DNA of 64,000 bases from Arcticibacterium sp047623945 (lineage in GTDB: Bacteria > Bacteroidota > Bacteroidia > Cytophagales > Spirosomataceae): contig JBLHOT010000006.1 in assembly GCA_047623945.1 (NCBI GenBank), positions 1 through 64,000 of the forward strand, written 5' to 3'. The notes under the pieces are model-generated. The model saw nothing but the letters and a program-made list of their open reading frames with translations, was not told the DNA's origin and ran no database searches. Below are positions 1 through 9,533 of this stretch, piece after piece; the stretch's first letter is position 1, and each line of letters starts with the position of its first letter. The position numbers were made by a program, and so were the translations under genes.

Positions 1-1457
1 TGGCACATAACCTGTGGGCTAAAAAATCTATAGACAAACTTGTTAAAGATGCTTCTGGTGAAGCCAATCAATTAAAAAGGACGTTGAGCAGTACGAGTCT
101 CGTAGCTCTAGGGGTAGGAGCCATCATTGGAGCGGGTCTTTTTTCATTGACGGGAATAGCAGCAGCTAATCATGCAGGGCCGGCCGTCACCATATCATTT
201 GCATTAGCAGCTCTAGGTTGTGCCTTTGCTGGTTTGTGTTATGCAGAGTTTGCGTCTATGATTCCAGTGGCAGGAAGTGCTTATACTTATTCGTATGCTA
301 CCATGGGTGAATTGATAGCCTGGATCATTGGATGGGATTTGGTTTTAGAATACGCCTTGGGAGCCGCCACCGTGGCTGTGAGTTGGTCCAGGTATTTATT
401 GGAGTTACTCAGTTCATGGGGAATTCACCTTCCTGCCAACTTTGTTTGTTCGCCTTACGAAACCCTTAAGTTGGCCGATGGAAGTATTGTGAATGGGGGA
501 TATATTAACCTTCCGGCAGTCATCATTGTAGTTCTGTTATCCTTACTCCTTATTCGCGGAACCCATGAATCGGCTAGAATAAATAACATCTTGGTTGTTT
601 TAAAGATTGCGGTGGTTTTGATGTTCATCATCTTAGGTTGGGGTCACATAGATCCACAAAACTATGTACCCTATATTCCCGAAAATACAGGGGTTAGAAG
701 TGAGTTCGGATGGACGGGTATTGCCACGGCTGCGGCGGTCGTGTTTTTTGCTTTCATAGGATTTGATGCTGTTTCTACAGCTGCTCAAGAAGCTAAAAAC
801 CCTCAGAAGGGTATGCCCATAGGCATTTTGGGTTCTTTAGTTATTTGTACTGTTCTATATGTACTGTTTTCTCATGTGATGACGGGGCTGGTTCATTATA
901 CAGAATTTGCTAATGACGCAAAGCCTGCCGCAACGGCTTTTGCCAAAACAGGGTATGGTTTTCTTCAAAACGGATTAATCATTGCCATTTTAGCAGGTTA
1001 TACTTCGGTAATGCTGGTGATGCTCCTTGGGCAAAGCCGTGTTTTCTTCTCCATGAGTAAGGATGGCCTGCTACCTAAGTTTTTTGGGGATGTGCATGCG
1101 AAGTTTCACTCTCCTTGGAAAACAAATTTGTTTTTTATGGTCTTCGTGAGCCTCTTCGCTGGTTTCGTGCCCGTGAGTGATTTAGGGCATATGGTAAGTA
1201 TTGGGACCCTATTCGCTTTTAGCCTGGTATGTGCTGGAGTTTGGATTTTGAGGGTTAAGAGGCCAGAATTAAAAAGATCCTTTAAAACGCCATGGGTACC
1301 TTTTGTTCCTATAATGGGTATCGTGGTTTGTGTTTATTTAATGAGTTCACTGCCTATAGAAGCATGGTACAGACTGGCTCTTTGGCTAGGCTTGGGCTTT
1401 TTGATTTATTTTACCTACGGAAGAAAAAATAGCGTAATTAATCACGAAGATGAATGA
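1..1457 (+). CDS. APC-superfamily amino acid permease (5' end at window edge)
   Basis: Inner-membrane amino acid permease of the APC superfamily, closest in pattern to the CAT/YfnA branch. The frame is open from base 3, and bases 1-2 are 'tg' directly before GCA-CAT-AAC. The start is therefore probably an ATG whose A lies one base outside the window. The N-terminus AHNLWAKKSIDKLVKDA followed by LKRTL is the usual lead-in to TM1 here, so the TTG at 84 is unlikely to be the start. TM1 carries the GVGAIIGAGLF signature of the unwound substrate helix, and about 12 hydrophobic segments follow. The exact substrate cannot be read. About 100 bases separate it from the next transporter, so they may be transcribed separately. 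Confidence 0.9.
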   Translation, partial: AHNLWAKKSIDKLVKDASGEANQLKRTLSSTSLVALGVGAIIGAGLFSLTGIAAANHAGPAVTISFALAALGCAFAGLCYAEFASMIPVAGSAYTYSYATMGELIAWIIGWDLVLEYALGAATVAVSWSRYLLELLSSWGIHLPANFVCSPYETLKLADGSIVNGGYINLPAVIIVVLLSLLLIRGTHESARINNILVVLKIAVVLMFIILGWGHIDPQNYVPYIPENTGVRSEFGWTGIATAAAVVFFAFIGFDAVSTAAQEAKNPQKGMPIGILGSLVICTVLYVLFSHVMTGLVHYTEFANDAKPAATAFAKTGYGFLQNGLIIAILAGYTSVMLVMLLGQSRVFFSMSKDGLLPKFFGDVHAKFHSPWKTNLFFMVFVSLFAGFVPVSDLGHMVSIGTLFAFSLVCAGVWILRVKRPELKRSFKTPWVPFVPIMGIVVCVYLMSSLPIEAWYRLALWLGLGFLIYFTYGRKNSVINHEDE

Positions 1458-1553
1458 TTTGCCAAATTTGATATCATAAAAAAGCCATTTGGAAAGTATT
1501 TAAATTATCTTGCCGATTGATTTAGCTCTAATTAGGACCCTATAAACCCCAAA

Positions 1554-3125
1554 ATGAATATGCTTTTAAACTTTTTTGCACCTGAAATCGGACTCGATGA
1601 AAAAATTGATCAGGCCTTTGCCCCCGTATCTGATTTTTTCTCCGCCCTAATCTTTTTTGAAGTCTTTGGTGTGCCTTTTGTCCTTATACTGTTAGTCTCC
1701 ACGGCCTTGTTTTTTACGGTCTATTTTGGATTTATTAATATCAGAAGATTTCCGATGGCCATAAGGGTTGTGAGAGGAAAGTATGATGATATAGAACAAG
1801 GAGGAGATCCTGTTACTACCGATAATTTGAACGTGGTAGACGGTGATATTGTACGTACCATTAGGCAGGAAGGAAAACAAGGAGAGGTAAGTCATTTTCA
1901 GGCTTTGACAGCAGCGGTTTCTGGAACAGTTGGTAATGGAAATATTGCAGGTGTTGCATTGGCGATAGCATTAGGTGGTCCTGGTGCTACATTCTGGATG
2001 ATAATTTGTGGCTTATTGGGAATGTCTACCAAGTTTGTGGAATGTACACTTGGTGTTCAATATAGAGACATAGGAGAAGATGGCACTGTATATGGCGGCC
2101 CCATGTATTATATATCAAAAGGTCTTAAAAGTAATGGCTATGCCACTTTAGGGAAAGTTGCGGCGGTTCTGTTTGCCATTTTTTGTATCGGAGGTTCTTT
2201 TGGAGGAGGTAACGCTGCCCAGTCTAATCAAGCCACTATCGTTATTAAAGACTTGATGGGGCTAGAAAGCTCTAGTGCAGGAACAATAATCGGCCTTGTT
2301 TTAGCCTTGTTAGTAGGTATAATAATTATTGGAGGCATAAAAAGAATAGCTTCAGTGACAGAGAAAGTCGTGCCTTTCATGGCGGGCTTGTATTTACTGG
2401 CCTGTGTTTATATCCTATTAGCGAATTTCTCCCTAATCGATAATGCTTTTGGTTTAATACTGTCGGAAGCCTTTAGTATGAAAGCTGGTATTGGAGGACT
2501 GTTTGGCGTATTACTAATTGGATTTAAACGAGCAGCATTTTCAAATGAAGCCGGTGCCGGCTCGGCGTCTATTGCCCACTCCGCCGTAAAAACAAACTAT
2601 TCAGCGTCTGAAGGCTTAGTGGCTTTGTTGGAACCCTTCATTGATACCGTAGTTATTTGTACCATGACAGCCTTAGTGATCATCATATTTAATTTTGGTG
2701 GAGCATTTGAATACGGTGGTGATGGAACAGGCGTGGTACTTATTGACGGCTTGCCTTATGAAGGTGCAGGTATTACGTCAATGGCTTTTGCCGAATATAT
2801 TCCATATTCAGATGTATTCTTGACAGTGGCCGTAGTACTTTTTGCGGTCTCTACTATGATATCTTGGTCTTATTACGGGCTTCAATCTTGGAAATATTTG
2901 TTTGGAAGAAGCAACATCGCAGACTTAGCCTATAAGTTGTTATTCTTGACGTTCATTATCATTGGAGCGGCCGCAAACATGTCTTCTATTTGGGCATTTT
3001 CAGATGCGATGATATTTGCGATGATATTCCCGAACATGGTTGGTCTACTCTTCTTATTCCCAGTGGTTAAGAGAGAACTTAATAGATATTTAGACGCCGT
3101 TAAGGTTAAAAGATACTTTAAATAA
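1554..3125 (+). CDS. AGCS-family sodium:alanine/glycine symporter
   Basis: Sodium-coupled amino acid symporter of the alanine/glycine:cation symporter (AGCS) family in the inner membrane. The 523-residue protein has the family features: an early GxxxTxYxGFINIRRFPMAI region, the TGTVGNGNIAG-type block near residue 120-130, a GGPMYYISKGL block near 180, and a conserved FKRAAFSNEAGAGSA block in the second half. About ten membrane segments are visible, and the length fits the family. It follows the APC permease on the same strand and is closed by a strong hairpin, suggesting a small amino-acid uptake group. Alanine or glycine is the expected substrate from family knowledge only. Confidence 0.93.
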   Translation: MNMLLNFFAPEIGLDEKIDQAFAPVSDFFSALIFFEVFGVPFVLILLVSTALFFTVYFGFINIRRFPMAIRVVRGKYDDIEQGGDPVTTDNLNVVDGDIVRTIRQEGKQGEVSHFQALTAAVSGTVGNGNIAGVALAIALGGPGATFWMIICGLLGMSTKFVECTLGVQYRDIGEDGTVYGGPMYYISKGLKSNGYATLGKVAAVLFAIFCIGGSFGGGNAAQSNQATIVIKDLMGLESSSAGTIIGLVLALLVGIIIIGGIKRIASVTEKVVPFMAGLYLLACVYILLANFSLIDNAFGLILSEAFSMKAGIGGLFGVLLIGFKRAAFSNEAGAGSASIAHSAVKTNYSASEGLVALLEPFIDTVVICTMTALVIIIFNFGGAFEYGGDGTGVVLIDGLPYEGAGITSMAFAEYIPYSDVFLTVAVVLFAVSTMISWSYYGLQSWKYLFGRSNIADLAYKLLFLTFIIIGAAANMSSIWAFSDAMIFAMIFPNMVGLLFLFPVVKRELNRYLDAVKVKRYFK

Positions 3126-3133
3126 ATAAAAGG

Positions 3134-3166
3134 AATAAGACGTTTTAAATTAAAACGTCTTATTTT
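3134..3166 (+). terminator. Strong hairpin terminator after the AGCS symporter
   Basis: A perfect 14-bp stem (AATAAGACGTTTTA paired with TAAAACGTCTTATT) with a three-base loop starts nine bases after the symporter stop and runs into a short T tract. The stem is A+T-rich but unusually long. It should end transcription before the DUF349 gene. Confidence 0.8.
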
Positions 3167-3267
3167 ACCATTACAATAAATATGCTATTTTGGATTGTAA
3201 GCAAAAGCTCCGAGTTTTACGCGGATATTTTGCCAACAACCTTAGCCTGATAAAATATAAATAAACC

Positions 3268-4545
3268 ATGGAAGGTGCTACATTAGAAAACGAATACGCT
3301 TATATCAAAGACAGTAAGGTATTTTTAAAAGGGTACTTAGCGTTACCCGAGAGACAAATAGGGGAAGTAAAAAGAACGGAGGAAGAAGCTTTTCAATATT
3401 TCATTAACAGGTACGATATAGCAATAAAGAAGGTAGAGCAGTTAGAAAAAGAAATAGATGAAGCCGCTAATAAAGGCTCCTATTTAACTAAGCTTTTACA
3501 GTTAAGGAAAAGAATTGAGAACTTTGACGGGATTGGGAATTTCATTCCGCTTTTGTCAAGATTAGATATAAAAGAGGCTTATCTAAATGGTCTTATTGAA
3601 TTAAATCAAAAGAATAACCTTAAAGTAAAGGAGGAACTTCTCTCTGAGACTAAGGCTATAGTAGATAGCGATGATTGGGGGCCAGTTTCGGATGAATTAC
3701 AAGAAATTAGAACGAGATGGATTAGGACAGGGCCCGTTGAGAAAAAGCTTAATGAAGAAAAGGAAGAGGAATTTAAGCTTCTTTTAGATTCGTTTTATCA
3801 ACGCAGAAAGACATTTTTCGACGAGCAAAATAAAATTATAGATGAGCGAAAGGCCAAATATGAGGCCTTGATAGAGCTGTCTTATGATTTGCACCGAAGA
3901 AGAGATTGGGACGAGGCTTTCGAGGATATGAAGAAATATCAGCGAGAGTGGAAGGAAGTGGGTGAACTGCCCGCTAAGATGATGAAGTTCCTTTATAGAA
4001 ACTTTAAGAAGTCGAACTCGGGCTACTACGAAAAGTATTGTAAGGCCAAGGGAATTCAGATTCAGCGAAGAGAAGATCCAAGAGTGGAGGCTCAGATTAG
4101 AATGATGAAGGAGGCAGAAAGATTAGCTTCTGCTGAGAATGATGCCATTTTTGATTCAACAGTTAAGGCCAAGGTGCTTCTTAATGAGTGGAAAAACATT
4201 AGAGTACCTTCTCACGTGGCAGACAGAAATGTAGCAGAAAGGTTTAGGGCCGCTTGCGATAAGATATTTGAGCTTAGTTATTTAATGAAAGTTGTCGGTA
4301 GAAAAAGCCCGTCTTTTAATTTTCTAGATGATGAGCAGAAAAGCAAAACCAAGTATAGAGAAATGGAGAACATTGTGCGTAGGGCTAGGCATGACTTGCA
4401 GGAGTTAGAAGCCACCTCTGGCATAGGTTCTGGAGATAGTCAAGATATGGACAGAATGATGTTCAATAATCTTAAGACTCAGAAAAGAAAGCTTCTTATG
4501 AAGGAAGTAATATTAGAGGAATTACGTCAAAAATTAGGGAACTAG
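3268..4545 (+). CDS. DUF349 domain protein
   Basis: Soluble, highly charged, mostly helical 425-residue protein with repeated DUF349 units. These show as recurring W-x-x-x-G/P blocks: DDWGPVSDELQEIRTRW near 140, RDWDEAFEDMKKYQREWKEVG near 220, and a later LLNEWKNIRVPS segment near 310. No signal peptide or membrane segment is seen. DUF349 proteins are widespread in Bacteroidota with no settled function; nothing catalytic is visible. The next gene starts only nine bases downstream, so the two are probably cotranscribed, though no functional tie is obvious. The family assignment is fairly sure; the role is unknown. Confidence 0.85.
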   Translation: MEGATLENEYAYIKDSKVFLKGYLALPERQIGEVKRTEEEAFQYFINRYDIAIKKVEQLEKEIDEAANKGSYLTKLLQLRKRIENFDGIGNFIPLLSRLDIKEAYLNGLIELNQKNNLKVKEELLSETKAIVDSDDWGPVSDELQEIRTRWIRTGPVEKKLNEEKEEEFKLLLDSFYQRRKTFFDEQNKIIDERKAKYEALIELSYDLHRRRDWDEAFEDMKKYQREWKEVGELPAKMMKFLYRNFKKSNSGYYEKYCKAKGIQIQRREDPRVEAQIRMMKEAERLASAENDAIFDSTVKAKVLLNEWKNIRVPSHVADRNVAERFRAACDKIFELSYLMKVVGRKSPSFNFLDDEQKSKTKYREMENIVRRARHDLQELEATSGIGSGDSQDMDRMMFNNLKTQKRKLLMKEVILEELRQKLGN

Positions 4546-4554
4546 GATACACCA

Positions 4555-6549
4555 ATGGTGATTTTTAGTAGTATACTCTTTTGTTTGTTCTTATTTTTCC
4601 TACACAGGGGAAGTCTGCTTTTGGCAGAAGGACTTCATTCTTATTTTATTCTTTTATTCCTAGGATTGGTTTCGGTAACCATTCCTTCTGGATATGTTTT
4701 GTCCAGTTTCGGGGAAATAGGGAATCCGATGGCTTGGTCCATACTCCTCTGTATTTTTTCTGGACTCATTTTAGCTATTTTAGTCTTTTTGGGCTCAAAA
4801 GCCAATACCAGTTTAAAGGGTCTAATTACTTTAGCTTTAAGAAAGTTAAAAAGACTTTGGGCCGAGAGTTCGACTGTTCAAAAGGGGATTTTCAGCGTTT
4901 TGTCAGTTGGACTTCTAATTTGCTCTTTCATCAATGTGTTGGTGCTTTTCATGACTTACCCCAATGAATGGGATAGTATGACCGGCCATTTAGTAAAATG
5001 TGCTTATTATATTCAGAATGGAAATATGGATAGGCTAGGGGGCACTTCTTGGTCTATTGATTTTTACCCAAATTCATTACCCACATTACAGATTCTAGGC
5101 TATCATGTTTTTGGAGAAAAGGGCTTTAAAGTAATTCACTTTTTGGCCTATTGGATATTTGTGCTGACCACCTTTGGAATTACTAAATCAGCTTTTTCAA
5201 ACGTTAGAGGAGCTTTATTTGTAGGGCTTATTGCGGCACTGCTACCATCAGCACTTATTCAAGCGGTTACTACAGAAACAGATATTGTTCAATCGGCGTA
5301 TCTAGGGTTGGTGATCTACTTTTTGATGAAGGTTTATCGCCATGCTTCATGGCTGAACATTATTTTGTTCGTGTTTTCGTCTGCTGTCTGGGTTTCTCAT
5401 AAAGTAACCTTTTTACTCATTGGGCCAGCAGTGGCGGTTTTGGTGCTTTTTATGTTTTTTCAGCGTTCTACTATAAGGAAAAGGGCTTTGCCCACTGTTT
5501 TAGGACTTGCTCTTGGACTTTGTATTTACGTCTTGCCCAACGGCTATATTGCCAATGTTAAAGAAGTAGGTAAGTTTAGCTTAGGTGCTCTTTCTGCACC
5601 AGAGGAGGTTATGAAGTGGCATGGGATTGAGAATTACAGTTCGGCTGAAAAGCTTAAAAACTTTCAATTAAACGTGTTACGATATTCTTCTGATTTCCTT
5701 CAGCTAGATGGCATTAGAAATACGGAGACGGGTTCAAAGGTTAACGAAGCTTTTAGGTTTCTGCCAAATAAAATATTTGAGAAATTTGCTTTAGAAAGGC
5801 TTCAGTTTTGGGTGGTTTATCCTTTTGAAATGATGGGCAGCAAACAGATGCACTTTTATAAAGAGCGGCCATTTTGGGGTATTATTAGTTTCATGTTAGT
5901 CCTACCAGTCATTGTTCTTCTTTTGTTTTTTTGGAGAAAAAGAGAGGGGGCTAGCTTGGCTTTAATATTTATGCTGGCAGGACTTTTGCATTTTTTGTCA
6001 CTTTGCTTTTCTGCCCCTTATGATCCTATAAAAGGACGCTACTTTATGAATATGGCTGTTTGGTTTTTACCATTACTGGCTTGGTTTTTCAAAGAAAACA
6101 AAGGGATGAAGTACATTTTAGCCTGTTCTTTTGTGATAGCGATCTCTGCCATTTTTACTTTATCACATAGAAGTCTGTATCCCCTATTTGGCGAAAATAG
6201 TATTTTTAGGATTGATAGATTGTCTCAGGTCATGCTTACTCGTCCAGAAACCAAGTCTGCTTATGAGAGGTTTGACGAGCTGGTGCCCGAAGACGCCGTG
6301 GTGGCACTAGGAACACAACAGGAGCATGAGGATTACATCTACCCGCTTTGGGGTAAGGACTTTAAAAGAACCTTGATTCCTATCCATCCATTTAGGTCTG
6401 CTGTAAAACCTATTCCAAAAGAGGCAGAGTTTTTGTTCTATTCTGAGGGAGTTATTCCTTTTGAAGATGGAGATATTCAGCTAAACAAGGGTGATATATT
6501 AAAGGATTCACCTGTTGAGGATAGCAAGTTTTACCTGAGAGAGCTTTAG
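4555..6549 (+). CDS. Polytopic GT-C-like membrane protein (ArnT/GT39 type)
   Basis: A 664-residue integral membrane protein with roughly 12-13 hydrophobic helices followed by a soluble C-terminal domain of about 110 residues. An acidic loop after the third or fourth helix (NEWDSMTGHLVKCAYYIQNG) and the following FYPNSLPTLQ segment recall the first periplasmic loop of GT-C glycosyltransferases, where an acidic residue binds the lipid-phosphate sugar donor. I infer a transferase that uses a polyprenyl-phosphate sugar; donor and acceptor are unknown. The position just upstream of the ACP/KAS III/glycosyltransferase run supports a surface-glycan role. No close named relative is recognised. Confidence 0.65.
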   Translation: MVIFSSILFCLFLFFLHRGSLLLAEGLHSYFILLFLGLVSVTIPSGYVLSSFGEIGNPMAWSILLCIFSGLILAILVFLGSKANTSLKGLITLALRKLKRLWAESSTVQKGIFSVLSVGLLICSFINVLVLFMTYPNEWDSMTGHLVKCAYYIQNGNMDRLGGTSWSIDFYPNSLPTLQILGYHVFGEKGFKVIHFLAYWIFVLTTFGITKSAFSNVRGALFVGLIAALLPSALIQAVTTETDIVQSAYLGLVIYFLMKVYRHASWLNIILFVFSSAVWVSHKVTFLLIGPAVAVLVLFMFFQRSTIRKRALPTVLGLALGLCIYVLPNGYIANVKEVGKFSLGALSAPEEVMKWHGIENYSSAEKLKNFQLNVLRYSSDFLQLDGIRNTETGSKVNEAFRFLPNKIFEKFALERLQFWVVYPFEMMGSKQMHFYKERPFWGIISFMLVLPVIVLLLFFWRKREGASLALIFMLAGLLHFLSLCFSAPYDPIKGRYFMNMAVWFLPLLAWFFKENKGMKYILACSFVIAISAIFTLSHRSLYPLFGENSIFRIDRLSQVMLTRPETKSAYERFDELVPEDAVVALGTQQEHEDYIYPLWGKDFKRTLIPIHPFRSAVKPIPKEAEFLFYSEGVIPFEDGDIQLNKGDILKDSPVEDSKFYLREL

Positions 6550-6585
6550 CCCGACCGTCGACGCAAGAAATGCTTGGTTTTTCAC

Positions 6586-6593
6586 TAAATTTG
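6586..6593 (+). promoter_or_regulatory. -7 box TAAATTTG before the ACP gene
   Basis: Matches the Bacteroidota -7 consensus TAnnTTTG exactly and lies 30 bases before the ACP start, leaving a leader of roughly 22 bases. No clear TTG box is seen at the right distance upstream, so the -33 half is weak. It suggests the seven-gene run from 6623 can be transcribed independently of the membrane protein before it. Confidence 0.45.
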
Positions 6594-6622
6594 TGGTGAT
6601 AATAATTAACAAGAAAGATTAG

Positions 6623-6853
6623 ATGAATAGCGAAGAATTTATTCAACTTTTTGCAGAGCAATTTGACGAAACAGAAGTATCTGAATTCCATCCAAAAACT
6701 TCTTTTAGAGAATTAGAGGAGTGGGATTCCATGGTGGCACTTATGGTTATTGCCATGATTGATGAAGAATATAACGTAAAGGTGAGCGGAGACGATATTC
6801 GTAATTCGGCCACCATTCAAGACCTTATTAATGTGGTCGGGTCAAAAATTTAA
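6623..6853 (+). CDS. Dedicated acyl carrier protein
   Basis: Small acidic 76-residue acyl carrier protein. The phosphopantetheine attachment site is the Ser in WDSMVAL (about residue 36), where the housekeeping protein would usually have DSL. It is predicted to carry acyl intermediates on a phosphopantetheine arm in the cytoplasm. The two KAS III genes follow at once with five-base gaps, so it most likely serves a pathway-specific chain rather than general fatty acid synthesis. No phosphopantetheinyl transferase is in the window, so activation would rely on an enzyme coded elsewhere. Confidence 0.9.
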   Translation: MNSEEFIQLFAEQFDETEVSEFHPKTSFRELEEWDSMVALMVIAMIDEEYNVKVSGDDIRNSATIQDLINVVGSKI

Positions 6854-6858
6854 TTTTC

Positions 6859-7911
6859 ATGGCTCATTTAAACATTCCTAATGTTAGTATTCGCGGATTA
6901 GCTGCTACAGTTCCGGCTTTGATTAAAGATAATTTAACGGATCCGCGAGTCAGTGATGCAGAAAAAATCCTTAAGAATACGGGCATACATTTGAGACATG
7001 TGGCCCCCGATCATATGTGTGCCTCTGATTTATGTGAAGATGCGACCAAAAGATTGTTGGATGCTTTAGAGTGGTCTCCTGAAGAAATAGATTGTCTCAT
7101 TTTTGTAAGGCAAACCCCAGACTATGTTTTACCTGCCACAGTTACTATTTTACAAGAAAAATTAGGAGTATCTACGAGCTGTTATGCCATAGATATTTCA
7201 ATGGGCTGTAGTGGCTATGTCATGGGTTTAAGTAACATTGCGGCTTTGATGCAGAGTGGTTTGTTTAAAAAAGGCCTATTGCTGGTAGGGGATACTATTT
7301 CTAGAACCTGCTCTCCTAATGATAAAAGCACCTACCCCTTATTTGGTGATGCCGGAACGGCCACGGCCTTAGAGTTTGATCCAGAAGCAGCAGAAATGAA
7401 GTTTAGCTTTGGTACAGATGGTTCTGGAAAAGATGCTATCATTATAAAAGACGGAGGTTATAGGCATCCTTTTAATTCTGAGTCTCTGCTTGAAAAAGAG
7501 ATAGAAACAGGCATTTCTAGGAATGCTTCACATTTGGTTCTTGATGGTATGGATGTGTTTTCCTTTGGGATCAGCAAAGGCCCAAGCAGTGTGAAAGACT
7601 TAACTGAGTTTTTTAACATTGACATGGCAGAGGTGGACAATTTTGTTTTTCATCAGGCTAACCTTTTCATGAATGAAAAAATCAGGAAAAAGCTAAAGAT
7701 TGAACCTGAAAAAGTACCTTATTCTCTTAGTAAATTTGGCAATACTAGTTCTGCTACCATCCCGCTTACTTTAGTGAGCGAGCGAAGGGAGGTTCTTAGG
7801 AGCTCACATCAAAAACATATTGGATGCGGTTTTGGTGTAGGCCTTTCTTGGGGGTCGGTTTACTTTGAAACCGAAAACCTCGTTGTTCCTGAAATAGCAT
7901 ATTTAAACTAA
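6859..7911 (+). CDS. 3-oxoacyl-ACP synthase III (FabH-like), first copy
   Basis: Thiolase-fold condensing enzyme of the KAS III family, 350 residues. The full catalytic set is visible: Cys in SMGCSGY (about 117), His in FHQAN (about 265) and Asn in FGNTSSAT (about 295). It should condense a starter acyl-CoA or acyl-ACP with an ACP-bound extender in the cytoplasm. It differs clearly from the second copy, which starts six bases after its stop, and has a longer insert near residues 200-225. The intact triad argues against a structural-only partner. The substrate is unknown. It could feed a short acyl group for sugar modification or a longer lipid or resorcinol-like product. Confidence 0.88.
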   Translation: MAHLNIPNVSIRGLAATVPALIKDNLTDPRVSDAEKILKNTGIHLRHVAPDHMCASDLCEDATKRLLDALEWSPEEIDCLIFVRQTPDYVLPATVTILQEKLGVSTSCYAIDISMGCSGYVMGLSNIAALMQSGLFKKGLLLVGDTISRTCSPNDKSTYPLFGDAGTATALEFDPEAAEMKFSFGTDGSGKDAIIIKDGGYRHPFNSESLLEKEIETGISRNASHLVLDGMDVFSFGISKGPSSVKDLTEFFNIDMAEVDNFVFHQANLFMNEKIRKKLKIEPEKVPYSLSKFGNTSSATIPLTLVSERREVLRSSHQKHIGCGFGVGLSWGSVYFETENLVVPEIAYLN

Positions 7912-7916
7912 TACAT

Positions 7917-8891
7917 ATGTCTGCCTTCATAAAAGCGGTTTCCTATTATTTGCCAAAGACTATTCTAACGAATGAGGCTTTGGTGAAAGAATTCCCAGAG
8001 TGGACGGTAGAAAAGGTTGCCAAAAAAGTAGGAATAAATGAAAGACACATTGCGGCAAAGGATGAATTTGTGTCTGATATGGCTGTAAAAGCGGCTGAAA
8101 AACTATTTTCAGAAAATGAAGTAAAAGCTGCGGACATTGATTTTGTTTTGCTGTGTACACAGAGCCCAGATTACTTCTTGCCGACTACGGCTTGTATTGT
8201 TCAAGACAGACTCGGCATTCCTACTTCTGCAGGAGCCTTAGATTTTAATCAGGGCTGTTCTGGTTACGTTTATGGACTGGCATTGGCCAAAGGCCTTATT
8301 GCTGCAAAAATTGCCAAAAACATCCTTTTAATAACTTCTGAAGTTTATTCTAAACATATTCACCAATCAGATAAAGGCAACAGAACCATTTTTGGAGACG
8401 CTGCTTCAGCTAGTTTAATAAGTACAGATGGCTTTGCCGAGATTGGAGAGTTCGTTGTGGGCTCTGATGGCAGTGGCTATGAAGATCTTATTGTAAAAAA
8501 TGGCGGCATGAAAGCTCCAAAATCTGGAAATGAAAATCCAGATGACCATTTATTTATGAATGGGTCTGGAGTATTTAACTTTACTATTGACGCAGTACCT
8601 GGTTTAATCAAGGCTACTTTGGCTAATAATGGCCTTTCAGAAGTTTCGGAAGTAGACTGGTACGTCTTTCATCAGGCCAATTCTTTCATGTTGAACCATC
8701 TTAGGAAAAAGGTTGGGATTGAAAAAGAGAACTTTTTAATGCACATGGAGAGCTGTGGTAATACGGTTTCTTCTACGCTGCCAATTGTTTTAAATGAACA
8801 CATGAGCCGTTTTGAAAAGGGGAATAAGCTGATTCTTGCTGGTTTCGGCGTGGGCTATTCTTGGGGCGGAACCATGCTAACGATTAAATAA
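7917..8891 (+). CDS. 3-oxoacyl-ACP synthase III (FabH-like), second copy
   Basis: Second KAS III enzyme, 324 residues, the typical FabH length. Catalytic Cys lies in NQGCSGY (about 114), His in FHQAN (about 252) and Asn in SCGNTVSST (about 282). With the first copy and the ACP it forms a compact chain-building unit. Two intact but diverged KAS III genes side by side suggest either successive condensations or a heterodimer with distinct roles. A housekeeping FabH would normally sit with fabD/plsX-type genes, which are absent here. The gene ends one base before the acyltransferase start, so translation is probably coupled. Confidence 0.88.
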   Translation: MSAFIKAVSYYLPKTILTNEALVKEFPEWTVEKVAKKVGINERHIAAKDEFVSDMAVKAAEKLFSENEVKAADIDFVLLCTQSPDYFLPTTACIVQDRLGIPTSAGALDFNQGCSGYVYGLALAKGLIAAKIAKNILLITSEVYSKHIHQSDKGNRTIFGDAASASLISTDGFAEIGEFVVGSDGSGYEDLIVKNGGMKAPKSGNENPDDHLFMNGSGVFNFTIDAVPGLIKATLANNGLSEVSEVDWYVFHQANSFMLNHLRKKVGIEKENFLMHMESCGNTVSSTLPIVLNEHMSRFEKGNKLILAGFGVGYSWGGTMLTIK

Positions 8892-8892
8892 T

Positions 8893-9525
8893 ATGAAAAA
8901 CCTAGTAATTATTGGAGCTCGGGGCTTTGGACGAGAAGTGTTTGATTTAGCAAAAAACACACAAGCCTTTAAAGATGGAGAATACCAAATAAAAGGCTTT
9001 CTGGATGACCAATCGGATGCCCTAGAGGGTTATCAAAACTACCCAAGTATTCTAGGAAATGTAGAGGACTATCAAATTCAACAAAATGACGTTTTTACAT
9101 GTGCTTTAGGAGCTGTACAGCCGAAGAAGAAATATGCCCAGCTAATTTTAGATAAGGGAGGGGAATTCATAAACCTGGTGGACTTACAGGCAAACGTCCG
9201 CTCAGATGTGAGTCATTTAAAGGGTGTTTTGATATTTTCCTTTGTGTTTGTTTCTGTAGATGTAACACTTTCGGACTTTGTTTCTTTACAGCATTTCAGC
9301 TGTTTAGGACATGATGCCAAAGTGGGGGAGTGGTCTCACATGAGTTCCTACAGTACTATTACTGGCTTTACGGTACTAGAAGAAGAAGTAATGCTTCAAA
9401 CAGCCGCAAAAGTGGTTCCAAAGAAAACAGTAGGAAAAGGGGCCATGGTAGGAGCGGGTTCTTTAGTTGTTAAAAATGTAAAAGCAGGAGAGTCTGTTTT
9501 TGGCAGTCCAGCCAGAAAAATGTAA
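8893..9525 (+). CDS. NeuD/PglD-type sugar acyltransferase
   Basis: A 210-residue acyltransferase with an N-terminal Rossmann-like domain (LVIIGARGFGREVFDLA, residues 4-20) and a C-terminal left-handed beta-helix of hexapeptide repeats from about residue 105. The likely catalytic His is in LGHDAKVG. Family members such as PglD and NeuD acylate sugar hydroxyls or amines using acetyl-CoA. Here, next to an ACP and two KAS enzymes, it is the best candidate for moving the acyl chain onto a sugar, though acetyl transfer is equally possible. Cytoplasmic and soluble. Confidence 0.82.
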   Translation: MKNLVIIGARGFGREVFDLAKNTQAFKDGEYQIKGFLDDQSDALEGYQNYPSILGNVEDYQIQQNDVFTCALGAVQPKKKYAQLILDKGGEFINLVDLQANVRSDVSHLKGVLIFSFVFVSVDVTLSDFVSLQHFSCLGHDAKVGEWSHMSSYSTITGFTVLEEEVMLQTAAKVVPKKTVGKGAMVGAGSLVVKNVKAGESVFGSPARKM

Positions 9526-9533
9526 ACCCTTAT

